64,000 bases of DNA. Source: Thunnus maccoyii (Eukaryota; Chordata; Actinopteri; Scombriformes; Scombridae). The position numbers and the translations under genes were made by a program. The stretch lies in NCBI RefSeq assembly GCF_910596095.1, contig NC_056547.1, positions 25,873,647-25,937,646 of the forward strand, read 5' to 3'. Shown here piece by piece: positions 1 through 12,279 of the stretch. The notes under the pieces were generated by a model. It saw nothing but the letters and a program-made list of their open reading frames with translations. It did no database searches and was not told the origin of the DNA. Numbering within the stretch: the first letter of the stretch is position 1; each line of letters opens with the position of its first letter.

Positions 1-1516
1 AATCAATAACTCTTTCTTGTGTACATATGACATATGAGTCTGGAATTAAGATAGGCTTGATCCTTGAAATCCAAATGTATCCTTTAACTTTATCTATGAA
101 TTAAATATGACACAGGTGCAAATCAAGCCATGTCTGCAATATTCAGCTGTATCAATGAGCTAAATATAGAAGAGGTAACTTTATTAGATTGTCAAAAAAA
201 AAGGTAGTTTTTTAACTTTTCTGAAGCTAAAAGCATAGATTGTGTTCTAGACTGTCATTTCAAGTGCAGGTCAGAATATCTGAAAAATATATATAAAATA
301 CACACACTGAAAGAGGCGAATGGCAGTTGAAATCCAAGTGCTTGAAGAAGTATAGTTTCAATGAAAACACTAATTGTGAACTCAGCAGCTTCATGCTTTT
401 AAAAAATGGCTGCTTGACCGTCGACAGAGGTTTCCAATATCAGGGCTTTCCATTAGACTCAAAGGAAGAATACAAAATAAACTGTGCCATCAGCTGTATG
501 ACCGTGATAAAGTAACCCAACAACAAGATGCATTAATGGACAGACTGACATGCAGTTAGATTTATACATGGAAAGATACTGAAACCAGTGGCTGTCAGGA
601 GGGTAGCAAGATTGGCAGTAATTTAGAGTATCCATGATTTGTATTAAATGGGTCTTAACACAGAAAAATACAGGTATGGTCCCATAACTGACAACCATGC
701 AAATAGTGTAAATGTAGCCAAGACTGAGAAAAGTGATCACTGTGTCTCTGTGAACTCCTGGTGGTCAGCTGAATGTAACTTTGCCATCGTCTTTCTTGTA
801 TTGTACTGTAGAACTACTTCAATAAATTGTAGTGTAGTGCTGCAAATTATTCATCGTTTACCATGAATTAAAATACAATTCATGATACAGTATAGTGGGT
901 TTTGCAGTTTAATGAATTTGGATCAACTTGCATGTGATTCAGAATCTTTTGTTTTTGTAGACTTGATTATATTGCTGATATTATCTTAAAGCTTAGGGAA
1001 GATCTTTGGCCTGTTTCTCCCATCAAGCCTTTCCAAAGTGGCCTGTGTTTAAGCTGAAACCTCAGGAGGAGTGATGAGTTTGGCTTGCAGTCATGAGCAA
1101 ATGTACAACAGCACAGAGGTCTGGTTGTGGCCTTCGGGGCAGAGCTAAAGCTGATGGGACTGGAATGGTTTAACTACACTTATGAGTCTAACATCTCACC
1201 TTTTCACACCCAACAATAAACTCACAGGACAGTATGAAAGAAAAAAAAAAGAAGAAAGACAGATAAACCAAGGTAAACAAACGGAAATGAACGCAGCAAA
1301 AATCAAAAGACAGATTTTTGAGGAAGATTTTCGAGCAGGCGAGGCTGGTATGCGACTAGCAACCTGACACACAAGAACACACACTTCACAACGACAATGC
1401 AGTCTATCACATGTACTGACTACAATGAAAACTACATTCAAGCAATACTAAGCCTAAAAAGCTGAAGCGCTTTTGAAAAAAAAAAAAAAAAAAGTGCAGC
1501 TAACAGAAAAACTCAC
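1..1516 (-). other. trappc9: trappc9 intron following coding exon 1
   Basis: This stretch lies immediately 3' of the trappc9 exon on the minus strand, beyond its GTGAGT donor at 1511-1516, so it is intron; the next exon is outside the window. It is AT-rich, with a run of 18 A at 1476-1493. No recognisable exon, RNA gene or full repeat was seen in it. Confidence 0.7.
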
Positions 1517-2100
1517 CTGCTATCAGTGTCCAAACCCACAAAGTCCTTCTTTTCAAAGGGCACACAGAGCAAAGGGATCTTATCACCAGATTTGTCTGTG
1601 GCTCGGTCAAGCCGCTTGGACTCCAGAACGATAAATATCGACTCCACAAAGTCTTCCACTCTCTTCTCCACATCAGAGCAGTCTTCAAAGCTGGGATAGA
1701 AGGCCACATCTGTCCGCTGCTGCTCTGCAATCTCCCCCTGGAGCCCAAACACCAGCAAGCGTGAATCGTACAGCGTGGAGCTGTACACCTCCTTCTGGCC
1801 GTGGAAACGCTCAGCCGTCTGGGGCCACTCCTTGCCCGAGCCGCAGGTGGTGATGGAGATGAGGCCCACCACCTTGCGGTGTGTCTGGAAGTCACCCCAC
1901 TCGTTGTTCTCTGGCAGGTAGTGGTGGCGGTAGCGGATGTAGAGGAGACGCTGAGAGTCCCTGATGCTCACCTGGCTCACGCTGGCGATGCGCTTATAGA
2001 TCTTGAAGAACTGGTCCTCGGGTACAATGCCGACTGGCTGGACCACCACCAGTACTGTCTGGTGGTCCTCGGCACATTGCATGTAGTCTGGGACACTCAT
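1517..2100 (-). CDS. trappc9: trappc9 (NIBP), first coding exon, partial gene
   Basis: TRAPPC9 (NIK- and IKK-beta-binding protein) is a core subunit of the TRAPPII tethering complex, which acts as a Rab exchange factor in ER-Golgi and endosomal traffic. The exon encodes 194 complete codons, starting [15 protein letters not shown] and ending [11 protein letters not shown] plus a split Arg codon. It is near-identical in pattern to the vertebrate TRAPPC9 N-terminus (Trs120 region), including [24 protein letters not shown] and [19 protein letters not shown]. The start is ATG at 2098-2100, with no earlier homologous residues. The splice donor is GTGAGT at 1511-1516. The exon begins at 2112 after a pyrimidine-rich AG acceptor, so 12 nt of 5' UTR are included. 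The full protein is over 1,100 aa, so most of the gene lies left of the window. Identity is very secure; the start is well supported. Confidence 0.96.
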
Positions 2101-2112
2101 CCTCACATGTGG

Positions 2113-3157
2113 CTTCATGGGACAGAGAAAACAAAGACATTTATTAGAGCAGATTATATTCCTACTTTTTGTCTCATCAATGACCTTTTCAAGTTTTAAC
2201 TGATACCATTTCTTTAGTAGGATGTAGATCCAATGAAAACTGTCCACAGAAAAGACATGTTGCTGTTGATTTTTTCTGTCATTTTCAATGATGTGAGAAC
2301 CACAAACAAAGGTCCATTCATCTCCATTGTATTGGTGTGGAGAAGGAGACATTTCAGGAGCAAATATCTCAACACTTGGGCAGACAAAACCAAAACTATC
2401 TGCATGAATAGACACCAGATAGTCGCTCTAGATACGGTCAAATATCTCATGAAACAGAACAAAAGAATGCATACATACATAACAACGATCAGTGAAAAAG
2501 TGTTTTGATCTCAGGTTATATCATCATTGTCAAAATACATAAAGAATAATATAAAATTATTTATACAGTCAGACAGTCTTATATTGTTAGTCCAATGAGT
2601 GTCCTCTGTGGTATCAAAGCCTTTAACCTTAACAGACATCAGCTGTGTTTGTGTACAGTGTGACGTGTACTCCAAAACAACAACAACGTTTGAATGAAAA
2701 AGTGTTGTTTGGAGTTTCTTGTGTATGCAGGATGGAAAACTGAATCCCAGCGACTGCAAATTAGTCCAAAAAGTAATGTTTCTAACAAATGTATCTTTTC
2801 CCGAAAAGCAAAGCAACACCTGCTGCTGTCTTCTGGTTAAACATAAACACAGCAGTATCAGTTATAAGTGGCAATATCAATATCAACACCTGGTACTTAC
2901 TAAAACAATGGCTCTCACTTCGTTAGTTTCCTTTTTTAATTAATTCTATACCACTGCAAATAGCTTACGTTAAGATATTACCCTGCTTGTGTCAGCTAGC
3001 TTAGCTCAGCTAGCTAACCTATGAACAGTCTGCTCGTGACAGTCACACAGTAACAACGCTGACTGCAACAAACAGGTCATTACTGCACATATCAGCTTCG
3101 TACGGTCTGGTGTCTTTAACACTTATGCCATTAATATATAACTTTATCTCGCGTTAC
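2113..3157 (-). other. trappc9: trappc9 intron 1 (5' UTR intron)
   Basis: This spacer separates the acceptor of the first coding exon (AG at 2113-2114 on the minus strand) from the proposed noncoding exon 1 at 3158. No supported coding sequence was seen; the open frames here lack conserved features. Confidence 0.5.
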
Positions 3158-3245
3158 CTTAGCAGTAAATTGTCAGGTTTCACAGCTTCCTCCTTTGGAC
3201 CAGTGTTTATCCACACTGAAGTAACAGCAAAACTTCCGGCCAACA
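3158..3245 (-). promoter_or_regulatory. trappc9: Proposed trappc9 noncoding exon 1 and core promoter
   Basis: Read on the minus strand, a consensus-like donor (CTAAG then GTAACG) lies at 3151-3158. About 75 bp upstream is CCGGAAGTT, an ETS-family site (3234-3242), typical of TATA-less housekeeping promoters near the start of transcription. The position 1.05 kb upstream of the acceptor of the first coding exon fits a 5' UTR exon. The right boundary is approximate and is inferred. Confidence 0.5.
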
Positions 3246-3284
3246 TTTTCAGAATAAAACCCTCACAGGATAATACACCTGAGT

Positions 3285-3860
3285 GAAGTAATGTACTTAA
3301 GTACGATTCTGAGGTACTTGTTCTTTACCCCGAGTATTTCCATCTGATGCTACTTTATACTTCCACCCCACAACATTTCAGAAGGAAATATTGTACTTTC
3401 TACTCCACTACATTTATTTGACAGCTTGAGTTACTTTTCAGTTGAATATTTGACACAATTGATAATATAACAAGCTTTTAAAATACAACATATTGTTAAA
3501 GATGAAACCAGTGCTTTCCAACCTTTTTGGCTTTTGACGTCTTACAAAAAGCAGTGTGTAGTCAGGGTCACATTTCACATGTCTATGAGTTGTTAACAGC
3601 TCCACCAAATAGCGATTTTTCCCTCTAAACTTCTCACATGCTTTCATTTCAATAAATGTTCAAATGATTCAATATTTCACCAAAAATCAACGATTAGTTA
3701 AATATATATCAGTCAGAGGGACCAAACAACTACTTAAACTGCATTTTGCTGCTAATACTTATTTACTTTTACTGTAGTAAGATTTTTCATGCAGGACTTA
3801 AATTGCTGTATTGGTACTTTTAGTTAAGTAAAGGATCTGAATACTTCTTCCACCACTGGG
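3285..3860 (-). repeat. Dispersed AGTGGTGGAA-ended element, copy A (inverted relative to copy B)
   Basis: This is a roughly 576-bp copy of the family seen complete at 15201-16074, in the opposite orientation. The two share long stretches, including an internal segment (3438-3647 here, 15686-15895 in copy B) with only scattered substitutions. One end carries CTTCCACCACTG at 3849-3860; the other is shortened. No intact transposase is present, so it is most likely a non-autonomous DNA transposon. The apparent open frame inside it is only a by-product of repeat similarity. Confidence 0.75.
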
Positions 3861-4669
3861 GTCAGGATGATATTAACTTATTATAACTAGTATTTATTCT
3901 CTCTAACCAAATAGTGAACCTCATTTTTTTTTAAATCCAAATTGCCCAGTTGTATGAAAACACCAGTTCACAACCAAAATGTCATATTATCAATGTCAAT
4001 TATTACATGAAAAATATCTGATAATATCTGAAAAATAGCCCAAAGTTACCATCTGTCCCTGTTTCTTTGTTAAGGGGTTAAATCACAAACTTGGTCATTT
4101 GCACTTGAACTGCTTCTTTATTGTTGCCACATTTGAAGCTGTATAGGGACAAGTGTGTGTGTGAATGATATGTACATGTTAAGGAGGAAATTATCACTAA
4201 ACTTATCAGCCAAAGTAATGAAAATTAGTCTATCGCAAGGAAGTTCAAATAAAACTACTACCCAAATTATATAACAATGCAAATGATCATTACTATGCAC
4301 AACATAAAGAGAAATTGTGATGTTTAATAACTATGAGCGCTGACTCAACAGTACGGTATTTAACTTCTCTAATTAACGCACACCGGGTCTTAATTGGTAA
4401 CACCTGCACATCATAAGACTCATGCTCGTGCTTCATCATTCACCGGTTAAGCAATTATGGCAATTAAAAGCAAATCAATTTTAATGAATTCACTTCACTT
4501 TTACATGGAATTTAACACAGAAATACTTCAAAAACTGTAACTAACAAAAACACTACGATTTAAAGGCAATTAGAGGCTCACAGTATCGTCCTTTTTCTAA
4601 ATTGGTAGGCTAATTAACAATTTGTTTCTCAAACTCGACAGACAGAACAGGAAGACCTTCCTCACTTAC
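3861..4669. other. AT-rich spacer, no feature seen
   Basis: This is AT-rich noncoding sequence between a dispersed repeat and the promoter-like block at 4.7-4.9 kb. No gene, RNA or full repeat was recognised. Confidence 0.5.
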
Positions 4670-4935
4670 TTCTGTTGCACGCACACAACGGACCGCACAC
4701 CAACAAAATGAAGCAACATAAGTTGTAAATTAAGTCCCACAACCAAGCTATCTAATGTAACTTTTCTCTATATATTGTTACTTTTCTCTGCCTGTATCTG
4801 TAGGTGCCGTTCAGTTCGCTTACAATCGCTAATTAGCAGAAATTTGAGCTGCGCAGTCTGACGTCACGTTAGCTGTAGGCTACATGATTGGTGGAACAAA
4901 CGACAATCAGCAAAATAACCAATCAGAACCATAAC
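4670..4935 (-). promoter_or_regulatory. CRE/CCAAT promoter-like block with a possible minus-strand first exon
   Basis: A perfect cAMP-response element TGACGTCA lies at 4859-4866. It is followed by ATTGG (inverted CCAAT) near 4889 and CCAATCAG near 4919. On the minus strand, 190 bp downstream of the CRE, there is a strong donor (CAGAA then GTAAGTGAG reading leftward across 4661-4672). The arrangement suggests a transcription start around 4850 with a noncoding exon ending at 4670. It could be an alternative first exon of trappc9 or of a noncoding RNA. No transcript data are available. Confidence 0.4.
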
Positions 4936-5744
4936 ATATAGAACAGTCCTGCCTTGTCATTAAGTGCCCTTATTTAAAATATTTCTAATGTGTTTCAATT
5001 GTGTTAAGCATGCCACAACCGACTGTCTGTTTTTGCTTTTAATTAGAAAGTGAATCCCTCCTTTCCTGCTAACTCTCGGTAGCTTGATTATTTTCTTCTT
5101 CTTCGTCTTCCTCTTCTTCTTTAAAGGTAGAAGTGAAATGTGCTACATCAGCTCCACCTAGAGGATATAAGAAGTAATATTCATTTTAATATTACTTCAT
5201 TGATACAAACTGTAGTTTTCAAATAACTTTTTCATGTAAGTGACCTCAGGACACAATTATATGAAACTAGACTTTTACCTTTAAATTTAGACTAACTAAC
5301 TCAGTCTGTGTGTAAAAAATTAATATGTTTATGCTCTGGTCCTGACATTCATTGTTGACAGTCATTAGATTTTCAATATACAATATATTTGTATGGATTT
5401 AGTGTTGTCATGATACAACACAGCTATGAGCTACTGACACTGCAAAGCCAGAGGGCGGGAGATTTGTCATCCGTGTGACTGTATTGGCAATCAGAATATT
5501 CCACTGACTTGCAAATTAGAAATGTGAGTGGGAAATGTCTCCACACTATCCTGTAAAATTCCACATTGAAACGGGGACTGAAACTTATGTATAGAAAACC
5601 ACACAAATCAAATTTAATTTACACTGATGCTGAATCTTGAAACTGGAGTTTTTTCTGTTTTCAAGATGAAATTCAAACTTGAAATTCATGTAATGCCCAA
5701 GTTGGTTGGTCCCACAGATGAATAAAAAAAAAATTCAGACAGGT
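4936..5744. other. Spacer between promoter-like block and sh3bgrl3 3' end
   Basis: This AT-rich spacer contains a pyrimidine-rich CTT-type stretch at 5090-5122. No gene or full repeat was recognised. Confidence 0.5.
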
Positions 5745-8261
5745 AGATTCAACTCCATTTTATTTTTTTACCCATAAATCACTTTTCACAATCTTCTTGG
5801 AAGACATCAGCATTTTATTCCCTATTTTCTTCTTTTTTTGGCCAAGGGGAATTGGTCCAAAAGCAAAGCAGGAGCTCAGAGAGAGAGACATGGAATGTCT
5901 AAAACATGGTTCATAGTGAATATACATCAATAACAGGCAAACATCTACAACCATCGACTTACAAAACAGTGCACAAACATTGTGTGTAAAAGCTGTCATT
6001 ACTAGGGATCCCAAACCGTAACAACACAATTTTGAAAGCAGGGGGGGTTGACAGATGTTACAAGAGAGGGAAACCATGTTGTCCTCAATTAAAAAAAAAA
6101 CAAGACATGAGACCTGATACATGAACAGTGTATTCCGAGTGAGATCAATCAACTGAATGAATGTAAATACATAAAAAGCACAAATAAGTGAAGCCTTCAT
6201 TTTTCCCATGTGGTGAGTGTTCCCTAGTTGAAGACTGAGTCAGGTCCATTTAAACACACCAGCTTTGAGCTTTATCTCTGTTCAGAATGAGGCAGGGTTT
6301 CAGTGCATAGTCACATTACTGCATCTTCATGCCCAGGACAAATCAGTGTAACTGTAACATAAAAGAAACAGAAGTAGGAGAAGCTACGTTGTCAAAAGCT
6401 AAAAGATTCACATCTTTTCAGTCCGATCATTTACACGCCATTCTAAATGTTTGGCGCCAATCAGCCAACAATACAGAGCACTCCTTGGTGCCAGAGATGA
6501 AGCTTTCAAGTTATACAGTAAAATTATGGAAAACGTAGAAGATGGCAGGTAAGTGCTATTACTACAGTGAATATCCACCTGCAAAAGCGCATTACAGATA
6601 TATATTGGCACCAAATGTGACATTAGGAACTACGTTCATCCTGTTTTAGTGGATGCTAAAATTAAACAGCTATCTACTGAAATGTTTAACCACTGTTTCC
6701 TTTTGTAATTTTGGACCATTGGAGACCATAATGAATACTGACGGTGTTTGGATCCCAAATGCATTTTTTTGATACTAGTCACCAACATGTGCGTAGCAAG
6801 GAATTTAAAATACTGAGTCCAAGTCCCTCCACCGCACAACTACCCCCCTCAGAAAAGTTTTGAGTTGGACTTTTCATATTGTGTTTATTTAGTTTTTATT
6901 TTAACTATTCAATCATCTTTAAATTTGATTTCTACATAAGGGTCAAACCCTTCTCCAAAATGCCAGGAATACATTTTGGGAAATACTGAATCCTTTTCTT
7001 GTTTCTTTTCCTGTTGGCCTAAAGGTAGTAAACTTTTGACCACTGGTAGCGCTATGGAGCAATGTTTTTACAAGTGGGTTTGTATCATGCACGAGGACGC
7101 ACACGCACGCTTGCAGGTGGTGCAATTCACATCCTGCCACTGCTTCCATGAAAAAACCACTGAAAAAACAGTCGGTAATAACATGTCAGCACACAGAGCG
7201 ACGTGCTAACAAATGCAGTGAAGAAGAAGACTAGAAAACAAACATATATGTAAACAATGCATGATTAAAAAAAATTGTTTCAATCAGCTTTGGAAATGTT
7301 TTATGAAGGATATGTACTCAACACGTTTGTTCGACCTCAAGATAAAAAAAACACTGGATGTAAACTTAACTTCTGTTTCAAAAAACTTGACAGATAACCT
7401 TTAATGTGTCAGACAAGTACTAGTTTCTAGCTTGTTTGGTTTTTTATATATATTTTTAATTTTGTCCTGAAATGCACTTTTTGAGTTCTGGTGGCATTAT
7501 TGCCCCTTCACACTGTTCAGATCAGTGCAGGACCTCAGTGGACTACAGTCTGGTCCCATTTCAGTACCAAACTACTTATCACATACTACACAAGGTGACC
7601 AATGGACCAAAATCACAAAAAGTTGTAAAGGCCAAAAAGGCCTCTTTTAGCTGCTATAATTGAAAATGTACTAGGTTTAAAGGACATCACGATCCTTGCT
7701 ACTTCAGTGTGCATTTTCATCCATATGAAGTACAAATAGAGTGCCGTCATGTGCAACATGGGAACTTGAAGGCTACAGATAAAGACAACAAAGTAGTTAA
7801 GACTGAGTGATTATGGTGTGTTTGGTCTGCAGAGGATCAGGAAGATTCTGGGTTGAATGTTGTCATCCAGTGGATTAGTTAAATCTCCAGCGATCATGTG
7901 GCCGCAGCCAAGATTAGTCGACCTAATTACTGCACATTTAGACACCCCGTTGATTCCTAGGATCACTTTGTAACACTAGTGTGTCAGACAGGAAAGAAAA
8001 GTTTGAGAGGAATCAAAGGAAAGAACAGAAAAGAACAGAACACAAAAATAAAACAGATTAAGACTGATTGAGAGTCAAATGGTGCAGTAGGGGGAATGTG
8101 TGTCTTCTGATTATTTGGCATTATTCTTCATTATGGCATTGAACATGGGTGGACACTGCCAGTGGTGTCAAGAGAGACTGGATAAAGGGGGTCCTTCAGG
8201 GCAAAGGGTGGGCGAGGGGTGGGTACTGTAGGTAGTTGTGGGGATGGACTAAGTTGGAGAA
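5745..8261 (-). other. sh3bgrl3: Probable long 3' UTR of sh3bgrl3
   Basis: Downstream of the sh3bgrl3 stop there is no competing gene. AATAAA-type signals occur on the minus strand near 5757-5765 and 5812-5818, which would end a UTR of about 2.5 kb. The left end is inferred and shorter forms are possible. Open frames here show no conserved protein features. Confidence 0.4.
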
Positions 8262-11200
8262 TCACACGCCGCCCTCAGTCAGTTTCAGAAATTGTTCCAC
8301 TGTATCTGCTTCCACCGCCTCAGAAAACATTTCATAGTTCTGTGGAGAAGAAAATGCCATGATAGTCAATCAGCACACAGGTAAACAAAGACATTTTAAA
8401 ATGCAGACAGGCTGTTGTCAGGTTTGTGTGCTTTCTGCAGCCTGTGTGCGTATCCAGCTGAAGATCAATTGTGAGGGAAAAAACTCCTCTCTGTAACACC
8501 ACTGGACAATCCAGAGATGATTGAGTGTTTCTGTTGTTCCAACAACTCCAACAGACTGAGAAGTACTCCCTAGTAGAGCTGCAACAAACGATTGTTCTTA
8601 TTATCGATTAATCTGTCCTTTATTTTCTCGATTAATCCATTAGTTGTTTGGTCCATAAAAGGGCAGAAAACGTCCTTGAATGTCTTCTTTTGTCTCGACC
8701 AACAATCTACAACCCAAAAATGTTCAGTTTACAGTCATAGAGGACTAAAGAAACCAAAAAAATATTCACATTTCAGAGGCTAGAATAAGAGACTTTGGAC
8801 ATTTTCTTCTTAAAAAAAATGACTCAAAATGATTAATCAATTATCAGAATAGTTGGCGATTAATTTAATAGTTGGCAACTAATCGATTAATCGACTACTC
8901 GTTGTAGCTCTACTTCCTAGTAAAAGTACATTTCAGCAATCTCAAGTCAAACTTTCATTCATATCAACCAGGACCATCAGTATTTGAATCAAGTTGCTCT
9001 CAAAATATAAGGTGTGCAAAATTTAGAAGGGTTAGTGGGGTTTAGTGTCAGCTAAACATGAGAAGCTGCTACCTGAACGTTTTATACACTTTGCTAATAA
9101 GGAAGAAAGAGGTGAGATAAAAGATCTGATAACAAATATATTAATTCCATGTATTTTGCCAATCTGGGTGTAAGAACTCAGAGTCTCACACACACTGATG
9201 CACCCAAATGATCTTGAAATGAGGTCATTTCATTTTCACTCGCATATGCAGCAAAATGCAGTGTTGTAAAGGAGAGCGGCTTTGATATCAGTGAAGAAAG
9301 GATCTGTGTTTGATCAGGTTTATCTTAGCCAATACCGATCATTTCACAATCCGATCAATCAACATCTCTCTGTCCTAACTACAGTGTACATTGTTGAAAC
9401 ATAGCAAACATACAAATAAACAGAAATGTGCTGAGGGAACCATGAAAGAGGAACAAACTTGTCAGAGCTTCCTTTCAGGCCTGCAGGAACTCAGTGTTTA
9501 ATATCCCTTTAATCACCAGAGAGGGCCACCCTCGCCCAATCCAAGTGATCTCTACAAATTCAAGCTATTCCATCATTTTAATTCATCCTACTGTAATTAT
9601 CCCAGAGTTAAGCGTCAGCTAGATTTCTACAGTGACATTCAAAAGTTATTGTATTAGAAAACCGATGGAGAGGTTAAAAATAAGCCTCACCCCGCAGTAC
9701 TTGTCTTCGTTGAACAGCTGGGGGGGGACAGCCGTGGGGTTTCCTGCTTTGCTTCTCATTTCATCGCGAAGCTCGCCGCCCACGGAGATGTCGATGAGCT
9801 CATACTGGATGCTTTTACTCTCGAGGATTCGGATCACTTCTGCCTGTTGAGACTTCACCTGGAAAAACAACAGCTCCCATCAGAGATTCGCTCGGCGCCA
9901 ACGTTAACAGCAATCAACTCGTTCAACCGTTGCAGCAAAGTCAACAACTTCTAATCCTGTTTTTACTAACAACATTTCTAAGAACAAAGAAGAGAAAAAG
10001 ATGATTTTTCTGACTGTTGAGCTAGTAGTCTGTGTGATTAATACTATGCAATCAAAAGGCCAGCAAACAGCTTTGAGGAACTATTCAAATCAACCTTATG
10101 ATATTATCTATTCAAGGGCAGGGGCATAGAGACATTACTCAGAGCAAAGTGCTGTAGTAAAAAGAAGGAAAAAAAAACATTATATGATTTAAGGACCTTT
10201 TTTACTATGCGCCTTTAAAAAGCACTAGTGTTATCTGGTTTGTGGGTGGTGATTAATAGACCTGGTGAACACTCTGCTATCTTTTTGGGCGACTGAGGAA
10301 GTTGGGAGGGGGGTTTTCGTAAAAATGACCACACCTAAGCAAAACACTAACTGGAAACCCACAAGCTGGCATTTAGTTTTCCCCACACACACACACACAC
10401 ACTCATTGTGAGGCCAGTTCCATGTTCTTAAATAAAAAAAGGGAACTGTGTGTGCGTGTTTCACTAAATTGTGGAAGCAGTTAAACGTTCCTCTGAATCA
10501 TTGGAGCTGTGGCCGGCAGTGGCTATTTTGAAAAATGTTACTCAATACAAGTAATCAGCACATGCATATGAATATGAAAATACATCACTGGCTAATATAT
10601 GACATGTGTTGAAGACAGCGGACAGAGGATTGAAACTGGGTGTCAGTGGGGAATGACCAATCAAAACCTCCCCGATGCTTTATCTAAAAGGTTTCTACAG
10701 TAAACCGGGTATAAGCACATACAAATAGGTATCACTGCACATGAGAGGGTTAAAAACTCATGCAGGTCACAGAGCTTTTTCACTACATGAATTCCTCACA
10801 TGTAATAGATAGCAGATGTTTGACCCCGTGTGTAGTCATGCGCTGTTTTCATAAAGTGCTGCAAAAATGAGTCTAACAAGGAATATTGTGTTTTCCAGCA
10901 TCTGCACATTTACTGATATCTGCAGAGTCTTAATGCCTACCAGTTCAACTCCATCCATCCTACTGTAGTGTCTGCAAATCTACTGCAAAACTACATTACA
11001 AAATCTAACTATTTTATCTTATAGTGCTTATCAGCGAAATCAGTCAACAAATAATGTGAACTTCTGACTTCTTTCCTAATTAAAGGATCTACTGGTTAAT
11101 TCGGCTTACATATAATCCAAAAGGCAGCTTTTACTAAAGTAACATTTGTAATTGTATTACTGCTTCTCATGCTGGCTTAACACAAACCTGCTGTAATATG

Positions 11201-11926
11201 GACTAGTTAGCAGGTGTACCCATTTCAAACGATGAGCTTCCTTTAAAAAAAAAAAAGTGTTGTTTAGAGTATTTGGTGAATGCTGGACTGATAACTATCT
11301 ATCTAAAAGGGTTATAAGGATTACTTGTCATAAGCAAGGTTACCTTAAACTGCCTGATTTTTAAATGAAGTTTGGTTTCTCGGTACAGGAAGCGGATATA
11401 TGGTCGGTACACTTAGCTCTATGACTTAGCTATTGAGGCCAGCCTTACGTACCAAAATGAGACAATAATAGTGTCAGTTTTAGAATAAGTAACACGGTTG
11501 TTGTTATTGTGTTGGAGAAATTTCTGGAAACATAGCTAGCCAAACATGCTAAATAAAAAAAACACCTAGCCTTTACCAAGATGAAGGAAATGAAGTGGAG
11601 TGATGCACACTGGCTCGTCTTCGCACCTCCTTAATGTTTTTGTTAAATTTACAACTTTCATCCTCATTACGCCTACAGTCTGGTAATGCTGACGTTACAA
11701 TAGCGATATAAATGAGTAGTGGGTTGCATAGGCCCGCTGCACTGTTAGTCAGCAGGAAGCTATTACTGATAGGGTGCTGGGTGTGTCTGTTGGACTGAGC
11801 TTTGTTAGCTGCTGCCTCTGGAGCCAAAAACACAAACACAAGGTTCAATTCATTAAATTCACTTATGGCTACTTGACTCACCGTCCGTGAGGCAGTAACG
11901 GTGGTGTAATACAGTTTGATCCCCAT
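8262..11926 (-). CDS. sh3bgrl3: sh3bgrl3, SH3-domain-binding glutamic acid-rich-like protein 3 (3 coding exons, 96 aa)
   Basis: SH3BGRL3 is a small cytosolic thioredoxin/glutaredoxin-fold protein thought to act as an adaptor or modulator. The coding exons are 11882-11926 (15 codons, MGIKLYYTTVTASRT), 9691-9858 (56 codons, VKSQQAEVIRIL to EDKYCG) and 8262-8339 (25 codons plus TGA, NYEMFSEAVEADTVEQFLKL, then TEGGV). All junctions are phase 0 with GT..AG borders (two GTGAG donors). The blocks RDEMRSKAGNP and DKYCG closely match vertebrate SH3BGRL3 (human 93 aa) better than SH3BGRL. The redox CxxC of true glutaredoxins is absent, replaced by TTVTAS, as is normal for the family. One Cys (CG near residue 70) remains. 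Identity and structure are secure; the function is from the family. Confidence 0.95.
8574..8912. mobile_element. hAT-type miniature element (MITE) in sh3bgrl3 intron 2
   Basis: This 339-bp element begins TAGAGCTGCAAC and ends GTTGTAGCTCTA, forming terminal inverted repeats. GATTAATCGA-type AT-rich subterminal repeats lie inside both ends. The flanks CTCCCTAG (left) and CTTCCTAG (right) form an 8-bp target-site duplication with one mismatch, which is the hallmark of hAT transposition. There is no transposase. A related half-element is at 13300-13370 and a longer relative at 35345-36140. Confidence 0.8.
9859..11881 (-). other. sh3bgrl3: sh3bgrl3 intron 1
   Basis: This is a 2.0-kb AT-rich intron between the first two coding exons. 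It contains a short CA run near 10385-10402. No other feature was seen. Confidence 0.85.
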
Positions 11927-12125
11927 AGCTGCAGGTCCTTGTGCTCCCTTTGTGTATCTGCGGGCGTGTAGCTCTGCGCTCTCTGTCGTCAAGTTCAACT
12001 CTCATCGATCATTACAAGGAAGAAGGCGACAGTGCTTTCAAAATAAAACACGTTTTTACTTCGAGGGAAATGGGGGTGAAACAAGGCGGAAGTGCCTTAA
12101 ACCTGCATTCTCTCTTTTGGCCAGC
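11927..12125 (-). promoter_or_regulatory. sh3bgrl3: sh3bgrl3 5' UTR and promoter
   Basis: This sequence lies directly upstream of the ATG at 11926. A GCGGAAGT ETS-type site at 12084-12091 sits in a locally GC-richer block. There is no clear TATA box. The start of transcription is probably near 12000, by inference only. Confidence 0.45.
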
Positions 12126-12279
12126 AGGGGACGACTCCACTGGTTGCAGAAAGAAGTCCAATTGTATGTAAGTTTAAGTTTCTTTCTCACTTAATTTATT
12201 ACCTCAGTAAACAATTTCCTAATGAGTTTATGGTCTCAGTCACTGGGTTCAAGTCTTCTTCAATACAGCATGATGTTCA

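Noticed and set aside
3438-3647. 69-codon frame with a near-identical twin at 15686-15895
   Set aside because: At first it looked like a duplicated small gene, but both lie inside copies of one inverted-end element, and the similarity extends well beyond the frame.
5760-6209. 149-codon open frame on the minus strand
   Set aside because: It lies in the probable sh3bgrl3 3' UTR, with AT-rich hydrophobic composition and no domain or splice support.
11573-11998. 141-codon open frame on the minus strand
   Set aside because: Only its middle 15 codons (11882-11926) are real, being sh3bgrl3 exon 1; the rest is intron and 5' UTR read-through.
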